Below, piece by piece: positions 8,182 to 15,589 of a stretch of 57,065 nt of DNA; positions within the stretch are counted from its first letter, which is position 1, and every line of letters starts with the position of its first letter. The position numbers were made by a program, and so were the translations under genes. This DNA is from Clostridia bacterium. GTDB lineage: Bacteria; Bacillota; Clostridia; Peptostreptococcales; Anaerovoracaceae. The notes beneath the pieces are model-generated. The model saw only the letters and a program-made list of their open reading frames with translations. It ran no database searches and had not been told where the DNA came from. The stretch spans positions 1 to 57,065 of the forward strand of contig CAAFTW010000075.1 of the NCBI GenBank assembly GCA_900766045.1, in the 5' to 3' direction.

Positions 8182-9120
8182 CTATTTTTGAAGATCTGCG
8201 CGAAGCTTCCAGTCTGTCAGCTCCAGCGGTTTGGAAGCCTGTGCATGCGCCTCTTCTTCGCTGGTCGCATAGACCTTCCGGATCATCTCATCAAACTTAT
8301 CCTCGCCTTCTCTTGCGATCGCAAACTGCAGACGGTCTCCCGGCTGTGCGTGATCATGGAAGAACTGGATCGTCGCATCGCACATCTGAATCAGCTTGTC
8401 GTGACTCTCTACAAACGGTGTGAGCTGACGTCCCTTATGGAAGTGATTTCCGTACATTCCGCCAAAGCTCATGATGTATCCCGGATGCTCCTCATAAGCA
8501 TCCATCGGACATGACTTTGCGCAGCGTCCGCAGTAGGTGCACTTATCCTGGTCGATGGAAATCTTTCCGTCCTCCAGCGAAACCGCGCCCTCACGGCAGG
8601 CTTTTACACAGACACCGCACTGAATGCATTTATCCGGAATCCACTCAACACGCTCCGCGCCTTTGATTCCGATATCGTTTTCCTCAGTCTTCAGGCAGTT
8701 GTTCTGGCATCCGGTGATACCAAACTTGAACTTTCCCGGAAGTTCCTTCGCAAAATATCTCTGGTCGATCTCTTCTGCCAGCTCATAGGTGTAAATGCAG
8801 GCACTTGGGCAGGTATCCGCACCCTGACAGGCCGTTGTCGTACGGACACGCGGGCCGCAGACAGAAGGCTCCACGTTATACTTTGCCAGCTCCTTCTTTA
8901 CCTCCTCGATGTCTTCAAGCTTCATATATGGAATTTCCAGCGACTGGCGCGCCGTCAGATGCACATAGCCGTGGCCATATTTCTCCGCAACTTTAGAGAC
9001 ACCGATCAGCTGCTCTTCTGTCATCTTTCCGCCGATCACATGAATTCTCAGCGCAAACCGGTTCTTCTGCTTCTGGCGCATCCATCCGCCTTTTTTCAAT
9101 GCTGCATAATCTGTTGCCAT
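8182..9120 (-). CDS. Small siroheme sulfite reductase with built-in ferredoxin domain
   Basis: The 312-aa enzyme would reduce sulfite to sulfide. The coupled siroheme/[4Fe-4S] ligand motif is visible as TACQGADTC (C-x5-C) and GCQNNC (C-x3-C), followed by an inserted 2[4Fe-4S] ferredoxin unit, CIQCGVCVKAC and CTYCGRCAKSCP. This layout matches the small single-polypeptide nitrite/sulfite reductases of anaerobes and the C-terminal half of Fsr, and is much shorter than CysI. The ATG at 9120 is chosen over one at 9165 because AAAGGA lies eight bases upstream. The neighbouring apr and cys genes supply its sulfite. Confidence 0.92.
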   Translation of the reverse strand: MATDYAALKKGGWMRQKQKNRFALRIHVIGGKMTEEQLIGVSKVAEKYGHGYVHLTARQSLEIPYMKLEDIEEVKKELAKYNVEPSVCGPRVRTTTACQGADTCPSACIYTYELAEEIDQRYFAKELPGKFKFGITGCQNNCLKTEENDIGIKGAERVEWIPDKCIQCGVCVKACREGAVSLEDGKISIDQDKCTYCGRCAKSCPMDAYEEHPGYIMSFGGMYGNHFHKGRQLTPFVESHDKLIQMCDATIQFFHDHAQPGDRLQFAIAREGEDKFDEMIRKVYATSEEEAHAQASKPLELTDWKLRADLQK

Positions 9121-9170
9121 ATTCGGTTCCTTTCTCTTCTTCCGTGACAAAAAGCAAATGGTCAAGGGGA

Positions 9171-9593
9171 TCAGTCCTCAACAATCTGCAGATCCTCCTT
9201 TGTCGATACCTTATCCTCAACATGGAAGGAATTCAGCACCGGATGACTCTCATCCATCAGAGATAATATTAGATAACTTGCTTTGCTGTCAAATGCAAGA
9301 CGGATATCTTCCTGAGAAGATCTGGACGGGCTTTCCGGATGGGAATGCCAGTTTCCCAGCGGCTTCATGCCGTTTTCTCTCATGTCCTTTACCGCCTTCA
9401 GCTGCTCCTTCGGATCCAGAGAAAAATGCTCGCTGCTGTGGTCCAGATTGGTCAGAAGGTAAACCTTCTGAATTTCTCTGCTGCCGTCCTCATGGTCAAT
9501 TCCTCCAATCAGGCCGCAGGCTTCATCCGGTTTTTCTTTCCTGGCATGTTCCAGTATTTTTTCATAGTCGCTTTTTTTCAGTGTGATTTTCAT
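9171..9593 (-). CDS. JAMM/MPN (M67) metalloprotease acting on the sulfur carrier
   Basis: The 140-aa Mov34/MPN-family zinc protease has the full JAMM signature: E24, H83-x-H85-P and S93-x2-D96. Family relatives (Mec+ of Mycobacterium, QbsD of Pseudomonas) trim or release product from ThiS-like carriers. The adjacent ThiS-like protein here ends in Gly-Gly-Gly-Arg, so this protease is the likely enzyme that exposes the diglycine or frees a thiolated product. The start at 9593 fits the family; its ribosome binding site is weak. It overlaps the 5' side of the thiF-like gene's end by design of the operon: thiF stops at 9610, 17 nt upstream of this start. Confidence 0.88.
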   Translation of the reverse strand: MKITLKKSDYEKILEHARKEKPDEACGLIGGIDHEDGSREIQKVYLLTNLDHSSEHFSLDPKEQLKAVKDMRENGMKPLGNWHSHPESPSRSSQEDIRLAFDSKASYLILSLMDESHPVLNSFHVEDKVSTKEDLQIVED

Positions 9594-9609
9594 TTCACTC
9601 TTGCCTCTT

Positions 9610-10428
9610 TTATTTTTGTCCCGGCTTCCACTCGCAGGCTGGCTGCTCATAATCGATCAGTTTGGTAATGGTCGGATGATCGGAGCATACAGCGCATCCT
9701 TCTCCGCGCGGCGGAAGGTTGATGGTGTGGAATTTCATTTTCAGTCCGTCAAAGGTCAGAAGCTTTCCGACCAGAAGATCTCCGGCTCCGGTCAGATACT
9801 TGACAGCTTCCAGGGCCTGCAGGGATCCGATGGTTCCGGCCATCGCGCCGATGACTCCGGCGGACTTGCAGGTCGGAATTGCGTCCTTCGGCGGCATGGT
9901 CTTGAATACGCAGCGGTAGCAAGGTCCCTCGTGCGGAATGACGGTCATCAACTGGCCGCTGAAACGCAGGATTCCGGCGTGGGAGAATGGCTTGTTGGCC
10001 ATGACACAGGCGTCGTTAATCAGAAACTTTGCCGGGAAGTTGTCGGTTCCATCCAGGATGAAGTCGTAATCCTTGATGATGTCCAGGATGTTGCTGCTGT
10101 CGATGAACTGATGGTAGGTGACAACCTCGACATCCGGGTTGATGGCACGCATCGTTTCTGCAGCGGATTCCACCTTCGGACGGCCGACATCCGCCGTTGT
10201 GTGGATGACCTGGCGCTGAAGATTGGACAGGTCTACAACATCGGCATCAACGATACCGATTTTTCCTACTCCTGCTGCTGCAAGATACAGAGCGGCAGGT
10301 GCTCCGAGGCCGCCCGCGCCGATGATCAGAACACTTCCGTTCAGGAGCCTTTTCTGGCCCTTGACACCGATTTCTTTCAAAATGATATGTCTGGAATAAC
10401 GCTCCAGCTGTTCATTGGTGAAACCCAT
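9610..10428 (-). CDS. ThiF/MoeB/HesA-family adenylyltransferase for the sulfur carrier
   Basis: The 272-aa E1-like enzyme has the nucleotide-binding GSVLIIGAGGLGAPAALYLA, then VDLSNLQRQ, the DGTDNFPAKFLIND active region, and two zinc pairs, CYRC and CAVC. It would adenylate the C-terminus of the ThiS-like protein encoded directly upstream so that sulfide can be added as a thiocarboxylate. The start overlaps the thiS-like stop as TAATG. Its Shine-Dalgarno, GGGAGGTGG, lies inside the last codons of the thiS-like gene. Confidence 0.93.
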   Translation of the reverse strand: MGFTNEQLERYSRHIILKEIGVKGQKRLLNGSVLIIGAGGLGAPAALYLAAAGVGKIGIVDADVVDLSNLQRQVIHTTADVGRPKVESAAETMRAINPDVEVVTYHQFIDSSNILDIIKDYDFILDGTDNFPAKFLINDACVMANKPFSHAGILRFSGQLMTVIPHEGPCYRCVFKTMPPKDAIPTCKSAGVIGAMAGTIGSLQALEAVKYLTGAGDLLVGKLLTFDGLKMKFHTINLPPRGEGCAVCSDHPTITKLIDYEQPACEWKPGQK

Positions 10429-10634
10429 TATCTTCCACCTCCCATGAAGTACAGGAACTCAACGACATCGCCGTCGTGCAGCTGCTGTGTGTCAAAATCC
10501 GCGTTCTTGGCGAACTCTTCGTTGACGGAAACGCTGACGTACTCCGGTGTCTCGACGTTTTCCCGGGCGATGAGCTCGGAAATCGTGATTCCATCTTTAA
10601 CTTCTTTCTGATCTCCTGAAACTGTGATCTTCAT
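10428..10634 (-). CDS. ThiS/MoaD-like sulfur carrier with GGGR tail
   Basis: The 68-aa ubiquitin-fold carrier (MKITVSG start; LHDGDVVEFL before the tail) carries sulfur as a C-terminal thiocarboxylate. Its C-terminus reads F-M-G-G-G-R rather than ending in free Gly-Gly, so the terminal Arg would have to be removed first; the operon's JAMM protease is the obvious candidate. AGGAGG lies seven bases before the ATG. In this context it probably supplies sulfur to O-acetylhomoserine rather than to thiamine, but that is inference. Confidence 0.9.
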   Translation of the reverse strand: MKITVSGDQKEVKDGITISELIARENVETPEYVSVSVNEEFAKNADFDTQQLHDGDVVEFLYFMGGGR

Positions 10635-10693
10635 GATTTTTCCTCCTGAACCTTCTTTACTTTTCTATTTCTGAATGGATTTCTTATTCTCTG

Positions 10694-11929
10694 TTACTGA
10701 TCCGCCTGCTTTACGGCCTGTGTGAAATCTTCAATCAGATCTTCCGGATTCTCGATTCCCACACTGACCCGCACCGTATCTTCAAAGACACCGGCGGCTT
10801 CTTTCTGTTCTTTTGTGTTATGGATAAATATCGTAGAAGACGGATGGATGGCCAGTGTTCTGAGATCGCCGATGTTGCTGGCAATCACCACACACTTCAG
10901 CGCGTCCAGAATACGAAAGACCTTTTCCTTTGAACCTGCCCGGAAGGTCAGGATACCTCCGCCTTTTCCGTGAAACTGTTTTTCTGTAAGACTCTTACAG
11001 GGATGATCCTTAAGGCCCGGATAACAGACCCTCGATATCCCCGGAAGTTCCTGAAGGGCCTCCGCAAGTTTCTGCGCATTGCTGCAGATTCTTTCCATCC
11101 TCAGACCCAGTGTTTCCATGCCGACGATGTTCATGTACGCATTCGCTGGCGCCAGACAGCAGCCCAGGTTTTCCCCGAGATCCGTCCGGATCCGCACTAA
11201 ATACGCCATCGGGCCGTACCTCTTAAAGGGCGCCAGAGCCGGATAGCGTTTCTCATCCCAGCGGAAATGGGTGCTGTCCACGATCACTCCGCTGATGGAA
11301 TTTCCCCCGCCGTTGATATATTTAGAGGAAGAATGAACGACAATGTCTGCTCCGAGCGAAATCGGCTGTACCAGAAACGGCGTTGCCGTCGTGTTATCCA
11401 CAACGAGCGGAAGACCGTGCGCGTGAGCCGTTTCCGCAACGGCCTGAATATCCATGACACCCAGCCCCGGATTTCCGATCACTTCTCCGTAAACAGCTCT
11501 CGTCTTCTCATTAATCAGCGGTTCGATGTTTTCCGGCGTCAGTTCCTTCACGAACCGGGTGGTGATCCCAAAATTTTTAAAATCATCGAACAGGCCGATC
11601 GTCCCGCCGTACAGGCCGCTGCAGGCGACAATCTCATCGCCGCTGCTCAGCATATTCAGAAGCGCCAGTGCCACCGCAGCCATCCCGGAAGAACAAGCCG
11701 CCGCTCCGCCTCCGCCTTCCAGCTCATTGATCCGCTGCTCAAAGGCAGAAACCGTCGGATTTCCGACCCGGGTGTAGGCATAGCCCATCGCCTTATGCGA
11801 GAAGACCGCCGCATGCTTCTCCGCACTCTCAAACTGAAAGGCGCTGACCTGGCTGACCGGCGGAAGCGTCGCGCCGTCCGCATACGGCTTTACCGACTTC
11901 CCGTGCAGAAGTTTCGTATCAAATTCCAT
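10694..11929 (-). CDS. O-acetylhomoserine sulfhydrylase (Cys/Met metabolism PLP enzyme)
   Basis: The 411-aa PLP enzyme of the Cys/Met gamma-family makes homocysteine from O-acetylhomoserine and sulfide or thiocarboxylate sulfur. Features: YAYTRVGNPT, the cofactor region CSSGMAAV and LYGGT, the aspartate in VVDNTTATPFL, and the Schiff-base lysine in VHSSSKYINGGG. First gene of the sulfide operon, with AAAGGAGG four bases before ATG and 59 nt before the thiS-like gene. Cystathionine-type activity is less likely given the OAHS-like ends and the gene partners, but the subfamily is assigned by similarity from memory. Confidence 0.9.
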   Translation of the reverse strand: MEFDTKLLHGKSVKPYADGATLPPVSQVSAFQFESAEKHAAVFSHKAMGYAYTRVGNPTVSAFEQRINELEGGGGAAACSSGMAAVALALLNMLSSGDEIVACSGLYGGTIGLFDDFKNFGITTRFVKELTPENIEPLINEKTRAVYGEVIGNPGLGVMDIQAVAETAHAHGLPLVVDNTTATPFLVQPISLGADIVVHSSSKYINGGGNSISGVIVDSTHFRWDEKRYPALAPFKRYGPMAYLVRIRTDLGENLGCCLAPANAYMNIVGMETLGLRMERICSNAQKLAEALQELPGISRVCYPGLKDHPCKSLTEKQFHGKGGGILTFRAGSKEKVFRILDALKCVVIASNIGDLRTLAIHPSSTIFIHNTKEQKEAAGVFEDTVRVSVGIENPEDLIEDFTQAVKQADQ

Positions 11930-12022
11930 GCTTCCTCCTTTCTCATTCCCTTTTGTCCATAAAGCAATACCATCTTACCACTGCATCTGTATACATGGTT
12001 ATATGAACTCTCGATGTCTTGC

Positions 12023-12039
12023 TATAACCCCGGCTTATA
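12023..12039. promoter_or_regulatory. Possible LysR binding site between lysR and the sulfhydrylase operon
   Basis: TATAA (12023-12027) and TTATA (12035-12039) form an inverted repeat seven bases apart, just past the lysR stop and upstream of the sulfhydrylase operon. A second partial dyad, GTTATATGAAC, lies close by (about 11998-12008). The layout suits a LysR-type regulator acting on the downstream operon. The site is a guess from symmetry alone. Confidence 0.3.
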
Positions 12040-12040
12040 T

Positions 12041-12940
12041 CTAAGCACCCTGATAGTGCTCCAGCTTATCAAGATAAATCTCACCCAGCCGCGACAGCTT
12101 GGCTCCCTTATGCCGCAGATAGCCGATCGTCATCTTCTCCGACTCCTTCAGCGGAATCGCCGCATAATCTGTACCATTCAGTTCCTCACTGATAATCCCC
12201 GAGCACAGCGTGTAGGCATTCAGTCCCACCATCAGATTCAGCATGGTCGCCCGGTCATCGCCCTTGATCAGCTTCTTATACTCATAAGTACTCTTCATTT
12301 CCTCCGCGAGGTAGAAGGAACTGTGACTGCCCTGCTCGAAGGCCAGACACGGGTACTCCTGCAGGTCCTCCATCGACAAAATCTTCCGCCCGGCAAGAGG
12401 ATGCCCTTTCCACAGATACACATAAGTGTCACAATCCTGAAGCGGCTCAAACACCAGGTCATTCTCCCGGAACATCTGCTTCAGCACCGCCTCATTAAAA
12501 TCAGAAAGGTAAAGGATTCCAATCTCACTCTTGAAATTGTGGACATTGCGGATGACCTGGTAGGTCGTCGTCTCATGAATCGCAAACTCATACTCCGCCA
12601 TGCCGACTTCCTTCACCAGCTCCACAAAGGCCTTGACCGCAAAACTGTAATGCTGGCAGGATACAGAAAACTTCTCTTTGCTGTCCTGCTCCAGATACCG
12701 TTTTTCCAGAAGCGCATACTGTTCAATGATCTGACGCGCATATCCCAGGAACTCTTCACCGTCCGGCGTCACCTTGATCCCCCGGTTCGACCGCAGAAAA
12801 ATCGTAATTCCCGCCTCTTCCTCGATCTCCCGGACCACCGCCGAAAGATTCGGCTGCGAAACATAAAGCTGCTTCGCCGCCTCATTCATCGAACCCACAT
12901 CCGCAATCGTAATAATCTGCCTCAGCTGCTGCAGCGTCAT
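12041..12940 (-). CDS. LysR-type regulator of the sulfur genes (CysB/CysJI-like role)
   Basis: The ~299-aa LysR regulator has an N-terminal winged HTH (LRQIITIADVGSMNEAAKQLYVSQPNLSAVVREIEEEAG) and a substrate-binding effector domain. Two starts are possible, 12946 and 12940; GGAGG sits eight bases before the second, which also matches the family's MTLQQLRQ. It is encoded on the same strand immediately upstream of the sulfhydrylase operon, and is inferred to respond to O-acetylserine, O-acetylhomoserine or sulfur status. The regulated promoters are presumably those at 12000 and 7500. Confidence 0.85.
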   Translation of the reverse strand: MTLQQLRQIITIADVGSMNEAAKQLYVSQPNLSAVVREIEEEAGITIFLRSNRGIKVTPDGEEFLGYARQIIEQYALLEKRYLEQDSKEKFSVSCQHYSFAVKAFVELVKEVGMAEYEFAIHETTTYQVIRNVHNFKSEIGILYLSDFNEAVLKQMFRENDLVFEPLQDCDTYVYLWKGHPLAGRKILSMEDLQEYPCLAFEQGSHSSFYLAEEMKSTYEYKKLIKGDDRATMLNLMVGLNAYTLCSGIISEELNGTDYAAIPLKESEKMTIGYLRHKGAKLSRLGEIYLDKLEHYQGA

Positions 12941-13440
12941 CCGCATTCCCTCCTTTCCTATTTTCTCCCTCCAGGATGTACTTTCCAGAATCTGCTTTCA
13001 TGATTTTTCAGCCTTTCTGGTCATTCCTGCCATCCGGGACTTTCCAGCCTTTCTGGCCTTTTCCATTCTTCCTGGTCATTCTGCTCATTCCAGCCTTCTC
13101 GGCTGATCACCGGCCAGCTATAAACCCGGTAAAGCGTAGTGATTATACATACTTTCATAGTAGGTAATTAACTATTAGGGCTAGGTTACTACAATCTTTA
13201 ATAAAATTCAATATGAAAATCCCATTTTCCAGGAGAAAAAGTTGTTTTTATCTCCAATATTCTTCAAAAACACAGCGATGACAAGCAGAAATGCACGGCA
13301 CGACAGCTGCAGGCAGCCTTAAGCAGCCATTATGACAACGCAGCAACGATCAGCCCGACAAGAAACATTTCCTATAGAAGATAGAAGGAGTTTAGTAAGA
13401 AACTGACGGGCAACAGGCTTGTCCTGCAGCGGGCGGTAGT

Positions 13441-13830
13441 GAGCTACGGGTTTTCCGGATAATGGTCTGACGGATGACAGGGGTTCAGATTACGAGTTGA
13501 CGGATACCGGGGTTTTCGGATTACGGGTTGACGGGGACCGAGGTTTTCGGATCACTGGCTGACGGGGACCGAGGTTTTCGGATTACGGGTTGACGGGGAC
13601 CGAGGGTCGGATTACGGGTTGACGGATGACGGGGGGGCGGATTACGGGTTGACGGATGACGGGGTTCGAATTACGAGTTGACGGATACTGGGGGTCGGAT
13701 TACGGGTTGACGAATACTGAGGTTTTCGGGTAACGAGTTGACGGATACCAGGTTCCTGGATTACGGGTTGACGGATGACGGGGGTTCGGATTACAAGTTG
13801 ACGGATACCGGGTTCCTGGATTACGGGACT
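13441..13830. repeat. Tandem repeat block 1, about 12 units of ~30 bp
   Basis: Degenerate head-to-tail units of 29-31 bp with the core ATTACGGGTTGACGGAT followed by a variable ACCGGGGTTTTCGG or GACGGGGGTTCGG half. About twelve copies can be read between 13466 and 13830. Units vary by substitutions such as GGATACC/GGGGACC/GGATGAC. There are no unique spacers, so this is not a CRISPR array. Confidence 0.85.
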
Positions 13831-13969
13831 GGGAAAAAGGATAACTAAAGTATACTGTATACCAATCATGTGTATTCACGATTCGCCTATAACGCGGCAA
13901 TTGCTCAGCCGGGCTTCCAGGTAAGGAGCCGATGGATGCATGGTATTTTCAGATAACGCGCTGACGGGT
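13818..13969. repeat. Duplicated ~150-bp segment, copy 1
   Basis: A unique segment running from GGATTACGGGACTGGG through a GTATAC-T-GTATAC palindrome (13850-13862), an ATTCACGATTCGCC stretch and GATGGATGCATGGTATT to the start of array 2. It recurs with only a few mismatches at 14131-14281. Confidence 0.85.
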
Positions 13970-14145
13970 ACCGGGGTTCGGATTACGGGTTGACGGGGAC
14001 CGGGTTCCTGGATTACGAGTTGACGGATACCGGGTTCCCGGATTACGGGTTGACGGATGACGGGGGTTCGGATTACGGGTTGACGGATACTGAGGTTTTC
14101 GGGTAACAAGTTGACGGATACCGGGTTCCTGGATTACGGGACTGG
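13952..14145. repeat. Tandem repeat block 2, about 6 units of ~30 bp
   Basis: The same ~30-bp family as block 1, six units, beginning GATAACGCGCTGACGGG and ending at the second GGATTACGGGACTGGG. Array plus ~150-bp spacer therefore forms a composite that has been duplicated. Confidence 0.85.
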
Positions 14146-14281
14146 GAAAATAGATAACTAAAGTATACTGTATACTAATCATGTATATTCACGATTCGCC
14201 TATAACGCGGCAATTGCTCAACCGGGCTTCCAGGTAAGAAGCCGATGGATGCATGGTATTTTCAGATAACGGGCTGACGGG
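14131..14281. repeat. Duplicated ~150-bp segment, copy 2
   Basis: Near-identical to 13818-13969, again containing GTATAC-T-GTATAC (14163-14175). It is followed not by another array but by one unit that folds back: CTGACGG (14274-14280) pairs with CCGTCAG (14293-14299), giving a hairpin at the array's edge. Confidence 0.85.
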
Positions 14282-14373
14282 TAACCCCTCATCCGTCAGT
14301 CCGGTATCCGGGAAGAAGAAAGACCAGCTGCACTTATACAAGTCATCATCTCTGAAAAAAAGATTTATCTCCC

Positions 14374-15105
14374 CTAATACATAATCTCCCTGTCCGTCCA
14401 GGATTCATGGCGGATCAGGTTGAAAATGACGATGTACATCAGAATAACAAATCCGATGAAGAAGGCTGTGGACTGGGATGTTCCCCGCATGGCGCAGAAG
14501 TCATAAGTTCCGTGCAGAAAGACGGCCAAAGCGTATCCGACAATCAGATTAATCGTGCGCTTGACTGGCTGATGACGGTTGGCGGCATATCTTGCCCTTC
14601 CATAAAATATACCGAAAACCACAGCGAATCCGAAATGTCCCGGGATAGAAAGCACGGCTCTCGGGAGTGCAACAGACAGACCATAGGAAAATACGTATTT
14701 TACATTTTCGACAGCAGCGAAGCCCAGAGAAGTGAACGCCGCATAAACGATGCCGTCGAAGCGGTAGTTGAATTCAGGATTCCGCCAGGTCAGGCGGGCC
14801 ATAAAGAAATACTTTGTTCCCTCTTCAACGACCGCTACAACCAGAAAGGCCAGAACTGCAGTATAGACCGGCGTATTGGCTTTCAGTCCGCTGGTGTTCA
14901 GCACAGTTTCGCCGATTATTTCAAGCACAATAGAAGCAATGACCGCCAGAACACCGCGGCCCACACAGGCCCACAGCAGCCGCGGCGATTCCTTTTCCAC
15001 TGTATCTTTTTTATAAATATAGCGCATGAGAAAGGCCGCCGGAAGGACTGCCGCAGCGACATAAAGGGCAATGATCTGGTTCGTCAGTGAAATAATAAAA
15101 TACAT
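14374..15105 (-). CDS. PrsW-family intramembrane metalloprotease
   Basis: The 243-aa polytopic membrane protein has PrsW signature motifs: VVEEGTKYFF, FDGIVYAAFTSLGFAAVENV, IPGHFGFAVVFG and FLHGTYDFCA, which supply the Glu and His residues proposed for metal-dependent catalysis. PrsW of Bacillus cleaves anti-sigma factor RsiW, and family members act in envelope stress signalling, but no anti-sigma factor is encoded nearby, so the substrate here is unknown. GGAG lies seven bases before the ATG. It stands alone between the repeat arrays and an MFS gene. Confidence 0.9.
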   Translation of the reverse strand: MYFIISLTNQIIALYVAAAVLPAAFLMRYIYKKDTVEKESPRLLWACVGRGVLAVIASIVLEIIGETVLNTSGLKANTPVYTAVLAFLVVAVVEEGTKYFFMARLTWRNPEFNYRFDGIVYAAFTSLGFAAVENVKYVFSYGLSVALPRAVLSIPGHFGFAVVFGIFYGRARYAANRHQPVKRTINLIVGYALAVFLHGTYDFCAMRGTSQSTAFFIGFVILMYIVIFNLIRHESWTDREIMY

Positions 15106-15589
15106 AGTCGATCTCCATAGTCTGTATTCGTATCATGCAGTGAATCTATCTGATGTTTTATGAAGATTCACGGCATTTTACTGATTATTCCGGTTCTCAC
15201 AGACAGCCGGCCCTTTTCCGGGCCAGTCGTCATAATCATATTACCGGGATATACAGTGTATCATATCCTGTCCCTGCACACAAACCTCTTCCCTTCACCA
15301 ACTTTTTGCTGGGCCGGCCGTTATGCGGGCTGTGTTTCTGATCGGGTGATGAATATATGTATAAATAATACAGTATACACAATCACTCCCCTCTTCCTTT
15401 TTAAATACTGGCACTTCCATTTACACCACTTCAGGCATGAATAGAGGCCCCTGCAGCAGGTTGATTTTCACAACGCCGTGCAGCGGCCTCATTCTTTTTT
15501 ACCAGATTTTCAGCGGTATAGTTTATGTAACGCGATTATTATACAGTATACCCGTACCACATTCCCCGCCATTCTTTTTCCGGCACGGA
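15106..15589. other. Intergenic region with GTATAC half-sites
   Basis: About 480 bp between prsW and the MFS gene. Two ATAC-A-GTAT-type dyads occur (15367-15378 and 15540-15550), related to the palindromes at 523 and in the repeat arrays. Short open frames on the plus strand have no ribosome binding site. Nothing else is recognisable. Confidence 0.6.

Larger units (their letters stand above)
12941..14373. other. Repeat-rich intergenic region
   Basis: About 1.4 kb without a supported gene. 12960-13110 holds short pyrimidine-rich repeats of the type TTTCCAGCCTTTCTGG. 13160-13400 is AT-rich unique sequence. 13441-14300 is occupied by the tandem arrays and duplicated spacer annotated separately. 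Open frames on the minus strand within the arrays exist only because the ~30-bp unit is a multiple of three; they are repeat artefacts. Confidence 0.75.

Noticed and set aside
13642..14182. Minus-strand frames with RNPGTRYPST-type repeated peptides.
   Set aside because: The 30-bp unit is divisible by three, so frames stay open by chance; no start with ribosome binding site and no family character.
13441..14300. Possible CRISPR array.
   Set aside because: Units are directly adjacent without unique spacers, vary internally, and no cas genes are present.
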